A stretch of 45,043 nt of DNA from Gammaproteobacteria bacterium (GCA_028821125.1 JAPPHD010000071.1:67837-112879); one strand, 5' to 3'. Counted from the stretch's first letter, positions 34,957 through 44,201 are shown. The notes: a model not told the origin generated them from the letters alone. Numbers and translations are program-made.

Positions 34957-35730
34957 TTGGCCAGGACAATCAGCGATGCAGTACGGGAAATCTGCCTGTC
35001 GTTTCCGGAAGCCGAGGAGCGGCCGTCCCGGGGTTCCCCCGATTTCCGCGTGCGGGGCAAGACCTTCGCCACCTACGTGGTCAACCATCACGGAGACGGA
35101 CGCATCGCGCTGTGGCTGAACGCGCCGGCGGGCGCCCAGGAGTTCTACGCCGGCAATGAGCCGGAGCACTACTTCGTACCGCCCTACCTGGGCCCGCGCG
35201 GCTGGCTTGGGGTGCATCTGGACAAGGGCCTGCGCTGGACGACGATTGCCGAGCGGACACGGGAAGCGTATGAAAAACTCGCGCCCAGGGAACTGTGCGA
35301 GGCGATCGGCGACACCATCGCCATCGAGGCGCCTACCCGAGCCCTGCCCGTCGAGGAGTTCGATCCGCTCGCCAAGCCCCGGGCAAAGCAGGTTCTGCCG
35401 AAGTTCCGCGAGATTTGCCTGGCGCTGCCGGAAACCTCGGAAACCGAGCAGTTCGGGGCCCCCGTCTGGAAGGCGGGCAAGAAAACCTTTGCCGGGGTGC
35501 ACGACAGGAAGGGTCGCCTGAAGCTGCAGTTCTGGGCGGGCGCCGACCACCAGGCCACCCTGACATTCGACTCCCGATACGCGATCCCGCCCTACATCGG
35601 CCACAACGGCTGGATCGAACTCGATGTGGAAGACGACGCGAACTGGGAAGAGGTCGAGGGCCTGGTGCTGCACAGCTATCGGCACTTCGCCCTGAAACGC
35701 ATGCTGCGAGCCCTGGACGGAGCCGTCTGA
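34957..35730 (+). CDS. MmcQ/YjbR-family protein, internal duplication
   Basis: A 257-residue protein made of two MmcQ/YjbR-like domains: residues 1 to about 110 (ICLSFPEAEERPSRGSPDF, then A-L-W-L, HYFVPPYLGPRGWLGV) and about 145-257 (ICLALPETSETEQFGAPVW, then L-Q-F-W-A-G, RYAIPPYIGHNGWIEL). Each half has the family pattern of a CyaY-like DNA-binding fold. Most members are single-domain proteins of about 115 residues, so this is a tandem duplication. The start is TTG at 34957 with gggggt upstream; an ATG further on would cut the first domain. Function unknown. Confidence 0.78.
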   Translation: MARTISDAVREICLSFPEAEERPSRGSPDFRVRGKTFATYVVNHHGDGRIALWLNAPAGAQEFYAGNEPEHYFVPPYLGPRGWLGVHLDKGLRWTTIAERTREAYEKLAPRELCEAIGDTIAIEAPTRALPVEEFDPLAKPRAKQVLPKFREICLALPETSETEQFGAPVWKAGKKTFAGVHDRKGRLKLQFWAGADHQATLTFDSRYAIPPYIGHNGWIELDVEDDANWEEVEGLVLHSYRHFALKRMLRALDGAV

Positions 35731-35793
35731 CCCGCAAGCAAGCCGTTGGTCACCGCCCTCGTCCTCTACTTCGGCGGCGACATGGAGGCGAGC

Positions 35794-37338
35794 TTAGCCC
35801 GCCGCCGGTGCCTGCACCGACTCCGCGAGTTGCTCGCGGCTCAACCGGTAAGCGATCCAGTACTTGTAGATATTGCTGACGTAGTGCACGGTCTCCCGGC
35901 CGATGCGCCGCGCCGCAATGAGTTCCACGTTGTCGAACCAGACGTTCGGGTCGAGCCCCTCCGCGGCCGCTTCCGCGCGCAGGTCTGCGATGCGGGCCGG
36001 GCCGGCGTTGTAGGAAGCGAAGGCGAAGAGCGTCTTGTCGAGTTCGCTCATGGGCTCGGCTTCGAAGTACCGGTCGCGGATGAAGCGCAGGTACTTGTTG
36101 CCGGCATGGATGTTGTTCTCGAGTACCCCGATGTCCGCGATGCCCACGTTCCTGCCCGCTGCGGTGCTCGGCAGCAACTGCATGATGCCCACCGCCCCGG
36201 CGTGGCTGCGCAGGCTCTGGTCGAGGCGCGACTCCTGGTAGGCCTGTGAAATGATGAGCAGCCAGGGAAAATCGTAACGGCCGGCGTATTTCTGGAACAG
36301 CGGCGCGGTCTCCTGGAACTTCCTGAGTTCCGAAGATTGCAGCGCGTTCTCCACGTAGCGGGTTTCCTTGAGGTAGCGGCGGAACAGCATGTTGCCGAGC
36401 AGCGACCCTTCCCGGTTGTCCGCCAGGAATTCGTCGACCACCTCCTTGAGCCGCGGGTTATCGCGCCGCATCGCCCAGCCGATGTCGGCGCGGTCGCGAA
36501 AGACGATGTCTTCCCGCACGTTGACGCCGTCGAATATCTGCGCCCAGAACGCCGCCTTGTGCGAGTCGATGGGAATTCCCCCGATCAGGCCCGCGTTGAC
36601 CATCTCGAGCAGTTCCTCGTCTTCGAAGTGTTCGTCCACCGTGCGGATCTCGACAGGAGCGCGGCCCGCCGCCGCCAGCCGCTCGTTGAGCATTGCGAGG
36701 CTCTCGAAATAGCTGCTCGACCGGCGCGTGTGCAGCGTCTTGCCGGAAAGGTCGTCCACCGAAGCGACGGGCGGGCTGCCGGGCCCCGTCGCCAGCACTT
36801 CGCGGATGTTCCGGTACAGCGGTATGGAGAACTCCGCCAGCGCCAGGCGCTCCGGCGTAATGGTGAGGTTGGCCACCGCCAGGTCGCCGTAACCCGCCCG
36901 CAGGGCAGGCAACAACTGATCACGCAGAACCGGCAGGAATACGACATCGATCTTCAGTGCGCCCGTGGCCAGCCTGTCGTTGATGTAGCCCTCGAAGGCC
37001 TTGAGCATGTCGTAGCTCAGGCCCCGCTGCGTCGCCCCGTCGAAAAAGAAGAACGTCTTGCTGCGCACGACGAGCGCCCGTATGGCGCGTCGCTCGACCA
37101 TGCTGTCGAAGTCGCCGGTATGCGGCTGGCCGATGCGCGCCAGGCCGCCGAGTTCCGGCGGCGGGTGCGGCAGCGGATCCGCCGGCCCAGCCGCCGTGCC
37201 GGAAGCTTCAGTGCCTGTTTCCTGCCGAGCGCCTTCCGATCCGGTCTCCGCGGTCCACAGCACCGCAACGCCCACGACCAGGCCCAGGCAGGCCAGGGTC
37301 AGGACTATCGGCAGGGCAAGGCGCGCGGAACGGTGCAT
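35794..37338 (-). CDS. mltF: Membrane-bound lytic murein transglycosylase F (MltF-like)
   Basis: A 514-residue enzyme that cleaves peptidoglycan between MurNAc and GlcNAc, leaving anhydromuropeptides. The ATG at 37338 opens a membrane anchor (LALPIVLTLACLGLVVGVAVLW). Residues about 80-300 form a family-3 solute-binding domain (for example LAVANLTITPERLALAEFSIP), which in MltF acts as a regulatory module. The SLT catalytic domain follows, with the glutamate in Q-A-Y-Q-E-S and the G-A-V-G-I-M-Q-L-L-P-S-T motif. An in-frame extension to 37446 lacks homology. Transcribed as a single gene. Confidence 0.88.
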   Translation of the reverse strand: MHRSARLALPIVLTLACLGLVVGVAVLWTAETGSEGARQETGTEASGTAAGPADPLPHPPPELGGLARIGQPHTGDFDSMVERRAIRALVVRSKTFFFFDGATQRGLSYDMLKAFEGYINDRLATGALKIDVVFLPVLRDQLLPALRAGYGDLAVANLTITPERLALAEFSIPLYRNIREVLATGPGSPPVASVDDLSGKTLHTRRSSSYFESLAMLNERLAAAGRAPVEIRTVDEHFEDEELLEMVNAGLIGGIPIDSHKAAFWAQIFDGVNVREDIVFRDRADIGWAMRRDNPRLKEVVDEFLADNREGSLLGNMLFRRYLKETRYVENALQSSELRKFQETAPLFQKYAGRYDFPWLLIISQAYQESRLDQSLRSHAGAVGIMQLLPSTAAGRNVGIADIGVLENNIHAGNKYLRFIRDRYFEAEPMSELDKTLFAFASYNAGPARIADLRAEAAAEGLDPNVWFDNVELIAARRIGRETVHYVSNIYKYWIAYRLSREQLAESVQAPAAG

Positions 37339-37473
37339 GTCGGCATGGTAGCGGCGGGGGCGCCGCCGCGGCAACGGGACAGGCCGCGCCAGGCGAGAAA
37401 CCGGCCGATGGCTTACAGCAAGCGCCTGAAATGGCCGATAGCACACCCGGTATCGAGGCTATATGCTTTCCGC

Positions 37474-38139
37474 ATGGCCGAACCTGGAACAGTCCTATCT
37501 TCCCAGGCAGCACGCGATGCCTTTCACGGTGGTGTGCTGCCGCGCCAGGGAGACTGGAGCGACGAGGAATACCTGCGGCTCACAGACAACGTGAACCGCC
37601 TCGTCGAATTTGCGGATGGCTACATCCAGGAACTGCCAATGCCCACACGCACGCATCAACTCGTTCTGGGTTCGCTCTATCGGCGGTTCCATTCGTGGCT
37701 TGCGCCCCTGGGCGGAACAGTGCTGTTCGCGCCGTTGCGTCTGCGCATCCGTCCGGGCAAGTTTCGCGAGCCCGATCTGCTGGTGCTTGGCGAGACGTCC
37801 GATATCCGCTCGCGGGATCGCTATTGGCTGGGTGCAGACCTTGTCCTCGAGGTCGTCAGCCCCGACGATCCGAATCGCGATTTCGTGGTCAAACGCAACG
37901 ACTACGCCGAGGCCGGCATTCCGGAATACTGGATTGCCGACCCCCGCAATGAAACCATTACCGTGCTGAAACTCGTCGCCGCGCCTCCGCTATCGAACCG
38001 CCGGGGAGATTTACCCAAGCAACCGGCCTACGCCGAACAAGGGATTTACGCGCGTGGCCAAACGGCCGCCTCCGTACTGTTCGATGGGCTCGACATCGAC
38101 GTGGCCTCGGTATTCGATGCCTCAAATACCGGGCAATAG
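37474..38139 (+). CDS. Uma2-family nuclease-like protein (DUF820)
   Basis: A 221-residue protein of the Uma2/DUF820 family, a PD-(D/E)xK-fold group most abundant in Cyanobacteria. The pattern is clear: VEFADGYIQELPMPTRTHQ near the N-terminus, R-E-P-D-L-L-V-L-G, then D-L-V-L-E-V-V-S-P-D-D-P-N-R-D and V-K-R-N-D-Y-A-E-A-G-I-P-E-Y-W-I-A-D-P. The Asp, Glu and Lys of the nuclease core are all present. A restriction role has been proposed for the family but is not established. The ATG at 37474 begins MAEPGTV; upstream frame is antisense to mltF and rejected. It lies alone between two convergent or antiparallel genes. Confidence 0.85.
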   Translation: MAEPGTVLSSQAARDAFHGGVLPRQGDWSDEEYLRLTDNVNRLVEFADGYIQELPMPTRTHQLVLGSLYRRFHSWLAPLGGTVLFAPLRLRIRPGKFREPDLLVLGETSDIRSRDRYWLGADLVLEVVSPDDPNRDFVVKRNDYAEAGIPEYWIADPRNETITVLKLVAAPPLSNRRGDLPKQPAYAEQGIYARGQTAASVLFDGLDIDVASVFDASNTGQ

Positions 38140-38162
38140 GCGAGGGCCGCTGTAGCGATGCT

Positions 38163-39224
38163 TCAAGCCACCTTGCCGATCAGTTCTGCCGCGACCGACT
38201 CCAGCACGTCGTAGCGCGTATCGAAATTCGGCAGGATCATGATCTGGTCGAGCCCGGCCTCGTGTAACGCCCACAGCCGTTCGAGCAACTGGTCCCGCGT
38301 ACCGATGATGGCGCCTGAAGCAAGCACTTCCGCCGTGAGGAATCGTTCTTCCTCGGGCAGTACCCAGCAGTTGTGGCCGGCGTGGATGCGCTGGTGGCGG
38401 CGCTCCTCGGGGTAGGCCTCCAGCAACGCCGTGTAGTCGTCCCAGATGCCGGCCAGCGCATTGGGCGGCTGATGCCCGAAATTGCGGTACTGGTCGTAGG
38501 AGTAGTGCACCACTGCCATCGCCATGGCGCCGCACTGGCTCTTTACCCGTTCGGAGTCCGCCGCTTCGCCGTCTTCCAGGAGGACGATCATGGTGAGCGT
38601 GGTGGTGGTGTAATTTTCGCGCGACAGCTCGCGGCCGGCTTCCCGCGCGCCCATCCCGATCATGTGCCAGGCGCTCTCGATACCTCCGGCGGTGGACCCC
38701 GCAAACACCGCGCCGTCGCCGTACTTGCCCGCCAGGCCCAGCGAGCGGGGCCCGAAACCCGAAACATAGAGCGGGATCGGGTCGTCGAAATTGACGAAAC
38801 CCGCATCAGGCATGATGTGGACGATGGGCCTGCCGTCGTCGTTGACAGCCTCCTCGCCGCGCAACAGCGGGCGCAGCGTGGCCAGGTAGCGTTCGTATTC
38901 GCGGATGCTGTGCGGCTTCCTCCCCATGATGCGCATCGCCGTGTTGCCCGCGCCTACGCCGAAGAACGTCCGGCCCGGAGCGAGCGCATTGATCGTGGCG
39001 ATGCCCGCCGCGTTCACCGCCGCCGGCCGCGTGCCCGAGACGGCCACGCCCGTTCCCAGGTTGATGCGCTGCGTGCGCGTGGCCGCGAGCGCGAGCGTCG
39101 CGTAGCAGTCGGACCAGATCATCTGGCTGTCGGCGAGCCACGCGTGGCTGTAGCCGAGTTCCTCGGCCCGCTCGATGTAGTCGATGTCGCCGATGTGCGA
39201 GGCGACGCAGATTCCGAAATCCAT
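38163..39224 (-). CDS. LLM-class (luciferase-like) oxidoreductase, second copy
   Basis: A 353-residue luciferase-superfamily enzyme with N-terminal MDFGICVASHIGDIDYIERA, R-I-N-L-G-T-G-V, G-R-T-F-F-G-V-G-A-G-N-T-A and PIPLYVSGFGPRSLGLAGKYGDG. These match the F420- or FMN-dependent LLM group often misnamed as tetrahydromethanopterin reductases. The ATG at 39224 is preferred to the GTG 13 codons upstream, because M-D-F-G-I is the family's opening strand. It is only distantly similar to the copy at 31327-32340 and stands alone, with 226 bases of unassigned sequence upstream. Confidence 0.85.
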   Translation of the reverse strand: MDFGICVASHIGDIDYIERAEELGYSHAWLADSQMIWSDCYATLALAATRTQRINLGTGVAVSGTRPAAVNAAGIATINALAPGRTFFGVGAGNTAMRIMGRKPHSIREYERYLATLRPLLRGEEAVNDDGRPIVHIMPDAGFVNFDDPIPLYVSGFGPRSLGLAGKYGDGAVFAGSTAGGIESAWHMIGMGAREAGRELSRENYTTTTLTMIVLLEDGEAADSERVKSQCGAMAMAVVHYSYDQYRNFGHQPPNALAGIWDDYTALLEAYPEERRHQRIHAGHNCWVLPEEERFLTAEVLASGAIIGTRDQLLERLWALHEAGLDQIMILPNFDTRYDVLESVAAELIGKVA

Positions 39225-39450
39225 ATTGTGACGCTCCTGGGCGTACGGTCGTTGGCTGACCAATCCGCACTAAGGTGCCTCGTCGGACGATCACGGGCAA
39301 GGGGACCGTTTCAGGAACTCGAATGCGGAAGCCGGGTCTCATTAACAAGAAGCGCGCGAAAAGCGGCAGTCGCTTTGGGACGCCCATTGGCGACGATCCG
39401 GACTGGCGGTTTTCGCCGCCATTGCGGCAACGGTCGGTCAGTGATGCCGC

Positions 39451-40704
39451 TCAGTCCGGGCGCGCCATGGCCTGGTAGTCGATCCGGCCATGGCGGTCCA
39501 GGGTCTCGCCGCAGCCGGGCATCGGGTACTTCAGACCGGTGGCGCAGTTGAAAAGCACCACGTGATCGCGCCGGTCGATGCGCCCTTCGTCGAGAGATTT
39601 CAGCCAGGCCGCGTAGGTGGCGGCGCCCTCGGGACAAAGCAGGAGGCCCTCCTGGGAAGCAACCTTCGCACGCGCGCTTTCGATCGCCTCGTCCGTGACG
39701 GCAACGGCGAAACCGCCGCTCTCACGCACGGCTTCGAGAATCAGGAAATCGCCTATGGCGGCCGGCACGCGGATGCCCGCCGCCACGGTACTCGCATTCT
39801 GCCAGGGCTCGGCCCGTTCGAGCCCGGTCTCGAAAGCCCGCACGATCGGTGCGCAGCCCTCCGCCTGGACGGCCACCATGCGTGGCCGCTCCGGACCCAG
39901 CCAGCCCAGCCGCTCCAATTCGTCGAACGCCTTCCACATGCCGATCAGGCCGGTGCCGCCGCCGGTGGGATAGAAGATGGCATCCGGCACCCGCCAGTCG
40001 AGTTGCTCGCAGAGTTCCAGACCCATGGTCTTCTTGCCCTCGATGCGGTAGGGCTCCTTCAGCGTGGAGAAGTCGAACCAGCCGGCTGCCGCCTTGCCGT
40101 CGCCCACCAGCTTGCCGCAATCGTTGATGAATCCATTCACCCGGTAGACCCGCCCGCCCTGCAGGCCGGTCTCGGCGATGTTGATCTCGGGCGTATCTTC
40201 CGGGCAGAAAACGTGGCTCTCCATGCCCGCCCGGCTGGCGTAGGCGCTGAGCGCGGCGCCGGCGTTGCCGTTGGTGGGCATCGCCACCCGCTTGACCCCC
40301 AGTTCCTTCGCCATGCTGATGGCCACGGTGATGCCCCTGGCCTTGAACGAACCGGTGGGCAGCCTGCCCTCGTCCTTCACGTCGATGCGGCCCGTGCCGA
40401 GGCGCCCGGCGATGGCCCCCAGCGTGATCAGGGGCGTGGTGATCTCGCCCAGCGAGACGATGTTTGCGGCGTCGGTAACCGGCAGCATCTCCCGATAGCG
40501 CCACAGGTCCGCAGACCGGCCGGCGAGCGTTTCACGGGTGAACGCGCCGGCCATGCGCTCGAGGTCGTAGCGCACCAGGAGCGGATAACCGTCTTCAGAG
40601 AGGTTGTGCAACCGGCCCGCCGCATGGCGCTTGCCGGTCCGTGAACACTCCAGGTGTGTAACGAAGTTCGGCCGGTTGCCGGCGGTATTGTCGAGCCAGG
40701 TCAC
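39451..40704 (-). CDS. Threonine-synthase-like PLP enzyme
   Basis: A 417-residue fold-type II PLP enzyme. The cofactor Lys lies in GRLPTGSFKARG, and the N-terminal PLP-binding motif P-T-N-G-N-A-G-A-A-L-S and the C-terminal G-A-A-T-Y-A-A-W segment match threonine synthases, which convert O-phosphohomoserine to threonine. The N-terminal region T-H-L-E-C-S-R-T-G-K keeps only one Cys of the zinc ribbon seen in many relatives. The likely start is GTG 40704, overlapping the aminotransferase stop (GTGA); an ATG at 40722 is an alternative. The genetic setting suggests a modified role rather than ordinary threonine synthesis. Confidence 0.8.
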   Translation of the reverse strand: MTWLDNTAGNRPNFVTHLECSRTGKRHAAGRLHNLSEDGYPLLVRYDLERMAGAFTRETLAGRSADLWRYREMLPVTDAANIVSLGEITTPLITLGAIAGRLGTGRIDVKDEGRLPTGSFKARGITVAISMAKELGVKRVAMPTNGNAGAALSAYASRAGMESHVFCPEDTPEINIAETGLQGGRVYRVNGFINDCGKLVGDGKAAAGWFDFSTLKEPYRIEGKKTMGLELCEQLDWRVPDAIFYPTGGGTGLIGMWKAFDELERLGWLGPERPRMVAVQAEGCAPIVRAFETGLERAEPWQNASTVAAGIRVPAAIGDFLILEAVRESGGFAVAVTDEAIESARAKVASQEGLLLCPEGAATYAAWLKSLDEGRIDRRDHVVLFNCATGLKYPMPGCGETLDRHGRIDYQAMARPD

Positions 40705-41912
40705 CTGGCCTGACCCGCGCATCGTTCCGTGCCCACTGCCGCGATGGCCTCGCCGAGAATCTCCGCGATCAGCCCACAGTCCTCCTCCGTCAGCGACAGT
40801 GGAATGCGCATGTCGCAAAGACCCTGCAGTATCGCCTTCGTGCGTTCGAGCCGGGGCGGATCGATGTAGCGCCAGTGTTCGAAGGTTGCCGTAAATCCTT
40901 CCGGGCGGGCATTGCCGAACCACTTGATGGGAACGCCCCTTGAAGCACAGCGGTCGATCACGTCCGCAATCTGCCCGGGGGTCAACCCGACCAGGGAGAA
41001 CTGGATGGACGACGCGATGTAGTCCTCCCGCGGATCGCGTTCGGGAACGACCACGGCGTCGAGCCCGGAGAATCGTTCTGCGAGCCGGCGGTAGCTCCGG
41101 TTCCAGTCGCGGCCCCGCTCTTCGAGCAGGCCGATCTGGGGCCGCGCCAGGGCCGCCGTCACCTCCTGCATGCGGCAGCTCAGGTTGGGGATCGCCTCCC
41201 TGTGGCGCAGGAACACCTCCGCATCCGGCGCCGCGCCGTTCTGCCCGTAGAGCATGTAGCTGCCCGCGTACAGCACCGCCCGGGCCGCGGCATCGGCATC
41301 GTCGGTGATCAAGAGGCCGCCCTCTCCGGCATTGATGTGCTTGTAGGCCTGCAGGCTGAAGCAGCCGAACTTGCCGAACCGGCCGCTCGGCGTGCCGTCC
41401 CAGCGTGCTCCCAGGGTGTGCGCGCAGTCTTCGATGAGAATCAGCCCGTGGCGCCGGCAGATGGCCGTGACCGCCTCCATGTCGGCGATGTGGCCGCGCA
41501 TGTGCGACAGCAGCAGCACCTTCGCGCCAAGGCCGGCCTTGCGGTCGAGATCGTCGAGATCGATCAGGTAGCTGCCGTCGCACTCCACATACATTGGTTC
41601 CGCCCCGGCGTGCACGATGGCGCCCGGTACCGGGGACAGCGTGAAGGCATTCATCAGCACCGCATCGCCCGGTCTCACGCCGGCGCAAAGCAGGGCGATG
41701 TTGAGCGCGCTACCGCACGAGTTCACGGCCAGCGCATAGTTCGAGCCCATAAAGCGGGCGAAATCCCGCTCCAGGGCGGCCACCTCGGATTCCTCGCCCC
41801 CGAACTCCCCGTAACGGGTGAGCCATCCGCCCCGCATGATCTCGACCGCACGATGAACGCCGGCTTCCGGCACGGGCGCGGGCTCGCCCAGGTTTCGCTG
41901 CAGGCGCTTCAT
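40701..41912 (-). CDS. DegT/DnrJ/EryC1-family aminotransferase
   Basis: A 403-residue PLP aminotransferase of the DegT/DnrJ/EryC1 family. Features: VNSCGSALNIALLCAGVRPGD (phosphate cup), L-I-E-D-C-A-H (Asp162 bonding the pyridine) and F-S-L-Q-A-Y-K-H-I-N-A-G-E-G-G with the PLP Lys191. Family members usually transaminate keto-sugars in surface-glycan or antibiotic pathways, but a few act on cyclitols or acyclic substrates. It lies 23 bases after the barrel-protein gene and overlaps the threonine-synthase-like gene by four bases, so it is part of one operon. Confidence 0.9.
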   Translation of the reverse strand: MKRLQRNLGEPAPVPEAGVHRAVEIMRGGWLTRYGEFGGEESEVAALERDFARFMGSNYALAVNSCGSALNIALLCAGVRPGDAVLMNAFTLSPVPGAIVHAGAEPMYVECDGSYLIDLDDLDRKAGLGAKVLLLSHMRGHIADMEAVTAICRRHGLILIEDCAHTLGARWDGTPSGRFGKFGCFSLQAYKHINAGEGGLLITDDADAAARAVLYAGSYMLYGQNGAAPDAEVFLRHREAIPNLSCRMQEVTAALARPQIGLLEERGRDWNRSYRRLAERFSGLDAVVVPERDPREDYIASSIQFSLVGLTPGQIADVIDRCASRGVPIKWFGNARPEGFTATFEHWRYIDPPRLERTKAILQGLCDMRIPLSLTEEDCGLIAEILGEAIAAVGTERCAGQAR

Positions 41913-41935
41913 GGATACCGTCGCTCCGGCGCAGC

Positions 41936-42661
41936 CTAATCCGGTGCAACGGCGCGCGCGATCTCCCGGTAGATGTTGCTCATCTTCAGCGTGAACAGCC
42001 GCCGCATGCGCTTCTGCCAGGGCGTGACGGTGTAATTGGCGAACTTGGGGTTCTGGAAGGCCTCGATGCCGTCGATGTCCCAGATCGACAGGTGGGTGAA
42101 CAGTTCCCCGCCCTCGCCCAGTATCGGCGGGAACTCATCGCTCAGGTGGGCGTAGCGGCGCACGGCGTTGAAGCCCGGCTCGCACAGCACCAGCGGCATG
42201 TGCTCCTCCACGTACCACTCGTTGAACTCCTCCGCGATCGCCGCCGGCACTTCGTGGGCGGACAGGAACACGTACCTGGTCTCGGGCAGCAGGGGCTGGT
42301 TGTCGTCGGGGTACAGCCCGATCAGTTCCAGCACGCCCCGGGCCAGCTTGGGCAGCTTCATGGTCTGGTGCTCGAAGCTGTCGGGGGGCGTCGCCATCCA
42401 CCGCTCGGTGACCGCATCGTAGGCGGGCGAGGTCAATACGTCGGTGTTCGGCAACTCCATGATGGCGAGGTACTTGGCCTGGCCGCCCTGGCGGGTATCC
42501 ACCTGGGGCTGGTCGGGAACGATCTCGAAACGGCGAAAGGCCAGGAACCCGCATTCGAAGCGGCCCGGCGAATGGACGTTGGAATACCACTCGTTCCACT
42601 CGTCCTCGCGTTCCTGTGGGGGGTCGGTCTTGATTACGGTAATCGCCTTGGCATTGGTCAT
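41936..42661 (-). CDS. Dimeric alpha/beta-barrel (ferredoxin-like) protein, duplicated
   Basis: A 241-residue protein with two similar halves, each resembling a stress-responsive dimeric alpha/beta-barrel: KAITVIKTDPPQEREDEWNE with W-Y-S-N-V-H, and later RYVFLSAHEVPAAIAEEFNE with W-Y-V-E-E-H-M-P. The repeated motif E-W-N-E-W-Y-x-x-x-H / E-F-N-E-W-Y-x-x-x-H shows the duplication. Such proteins include EthD and heme-degrading monooxygenases; the actual activity is unknown. Located between cyclase and aminotransferase genes on the same strand. Confidence 0.7.
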   Translation of the reverse strand: MTNAKAITVIKTDPPQEREDEWNEWYSNVHSPGRFECGFLAFRRFEIVPDQPQVDTRQGGQAKYLAIMELPNTDVLTSPAYDAVTERWMATPPDSFEHQTMKLPKLARGVLELIGLYPDDNQPLLPETRYVFLSAHEVPAAIAEEFNEWYVEEHMPLVLCEPGFNAVRRYAHLSDEFPPILGEGGELFTHLSIWDIDGIEAFQNPKFANYTVTPWQKRMRRLFTLKMSNIYREIARAVAPD

Positions 42662-42722
42662 GTTTGTCTCCTGTTGATTGGTTTCCCTGACCGATCCGCT
42701 TCGCTCCTTGGATCGTGTACGC

Positions 42723-43646
42723 CTAGAGCACCGCGACCGGGCTGGTCAGCGACCCCGTCGCCCGCTCCAGGTGCAGCGCGGTAACGACGAAAAGGAAGCT
42801 GAACCGATCCTGCTGCACACAGATCTCGCCGAGCGACTCCAGGTCCATGTTGTGCAGCAGGTGGATGCCGTAGTAAGTCAGGCACAGCGTGTGCACGGGG
42901 GAACGCACGATGTGTCCGTACGGCGAGGGAAAGACATCGGCTCCGCAGTCCGTCGCCAGCACGCTGATATCCCGGCCGCCCAGCACCTCGACGCATTCGG
43001 GATGCAGCCCCTGCCAGGTGCCGTGGCGGCAACTGTCGTCCGTGGGCGGCACGCCGTCTTCCAGGGTCGCCCCGGTGCGGATCAGGGCCGCATCGCCCGG
43101 TTCCAGCCGGTCGGCCACCGATTCGACTTCCTCCGGCCTTACGTACTCGCCGGGGTGCAGATGCGACACGCCGCGCATCCGCGCGATGTCGATCAGCACG
43201 CCGCGGGTGACGATGGCCCGGGCATCGCCGATCGCCGCGAGCTTCACGCCGTCTTCCCTGGTGACCATGTCGCCGAAGTCGATGCCGTTGAACCCCTTGC
43301 CGTCGTGGCCCACGTGGGCCAGGGCATCGAGATGCGTATTCACCATGCCGTGGGTGCGGTAGGCCACCTGGTCCGCCGAATTCAGCGACTCCGGGCGGTC
43401 CGGTTCCAGGTCCCAGGCGCCGGCGTTCAGCATCGTGTGCTCGAAACAGGCAGTGCCGCGAATGGGCTCCCTGTCCGTTACCGGGCGGCTCAGCGGCACC
43501 ACCTGCCCGGAGGAAACTTCGCCGACCCCCCTCAGGGTGACCTCGGGCGTCACCAGGTTCAAGGTTCCGAGATTGTTCGGCCAGCGGTTCCAGTTGCCCG
43601 TGTGCCCCGGCCAGGTTGCCGGGTCCGGTAGCGTTGCCTCGCTCAT
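42723..43646 (-). CDS. Cyclase/kynurenine-formamidase-like metal hydrolase
   Basis: A 307-residue member of the 'putative cyclase' family (PF04199-like). The metal-binding motif appears as H-G-M-V-N-T-H-L-D-A-L-A-H, a variant of H-x-G-T-H-x-D-x-x-x-H, and a C-terminal C-L-T-Y-Y-G-I-H-L-L-H-N-M block closes the site. Known family members hydrolyse N-formylkynurenine or isatin amide bonds; the longer 300-residue group such as this one is mostly uncharacterised. ATG at 43646; it leads the minus-strand operon with the barrel protein, aminotransferase and PLP enzyme. Confidence 0.85.
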   Translation of the reverse strand: MSEATLPDPATWPGHTGNWNRWPNNLGTLNLVTPEVTLRGVGEVSSGQVVPLSRPVTDREPIRGTACFEHTMLNAGAWDLEPDRPESLNSADQVAYRTHGMVNTHLDALAHVGHDGKGFNGIDFGDMVTREDGVKLAAIGDARAIVTRGVLIDIARMRGVSHLHPGEYVRPEEVESVADRLEPGDAALIRTGATLEDGVPPTDDSCRHGTWQGLHPECVEVLGGRDISVLATDCGADVFPSPYGHIVRSPVHTLCLTYYGIHLLHNMDLESLGEICVQQDRFSFLFVVTALHLERATGSLTSPVAVL

Positions 43647-43829
43647 GAAAGTCCTCCCACAGTCTACGGATGCTTCTTACCATCGCCCGGCGTGCGGCGC
43701 CATCGTCAGGTTGCGCGTCCTGCCGCGGCGCTTTCCAGCCTCCCGCCATAGGGCCGGTTGCGGACAAGGCCGGGCCTTCCGGTGATAATAACGCGCTTTG
43801 CGGTCGACGGTGCGAAGGGCCTGGTCTTC

Positions 43830-44201
43830 ATGTACGAATCGAAAAACGTCCTGGGCGAGAAACTGGAGCTGTGCAGTTCCAGCCCGCTTACCGGGTTCTA
43901 CAGGGACGGCTGCTGCAACACCGGCAGCGAAGACGCGGGCGTTCACACCGTGTGCACCCAGGTCACCGAAGAGTTCCTGGCCTTTTCCAAGGCCAGGGGC
44001 AACGACCTGAGCACGCCCCGCCCGGAGCTCGGTTTCGATGGCCTCCGGCCCGGCGACTGCTGGTGCCTGTGCGCGCTACGCTGGCTGGAAGCCTACCAGG
44101 CCGGGGCCGCACCGGTCGTGCTGCTGGCCTCCACACACGAGGCGACCCTCAAGCACGTCCCCCTGGCGCTGCTGAAAGAGCACGCCCAGGACCTCCACTG
44201 A
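43830..44201 (+). CDS. DUF2237 family protein
   Basis: A 123-residue protein with the full DUF2237 pattern: N-V-L-G-E-K-L-E-L-C, SPLTGFYRDGCCNTGSEDAG, H-T-V-C-T-Q-V-T-E-E-F-L-A-F-S-K, RGNDLSTPRPELGFDGLRPG, D-C-W-C-L-C-A-L-R-W-L-E-A and a final S-T-H-E-A-T-L-K-H-V motif. Many conserved Cys and His suggest a metal site, but no function is known for the family. The ATG at 43830 matches the family start; the open frame before it has no homology. Diverges from the cyclase gene over 183 bases. Confidence 0.88.
   Translation: MYESKNVLGEKLELCSSSPLTGFYRDGCCNTGSEDAGVHTVCTQVTEEFLAFSKARGNDLSTPRPELGFDGLRPGDCWCLCALRWLEAYQAGAAPVVLLASTHEATLKHVPLALLKEHAQDLH

Noticed and set aside
39451-41688. A 745-codon fusion of the aminotransferase region with the threonine-synthase-like enzyme
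   Set aside because: Its N-terminal half is the wrong frame of the DegT gene, which itself is intact; the true genes overlap by only four bases.
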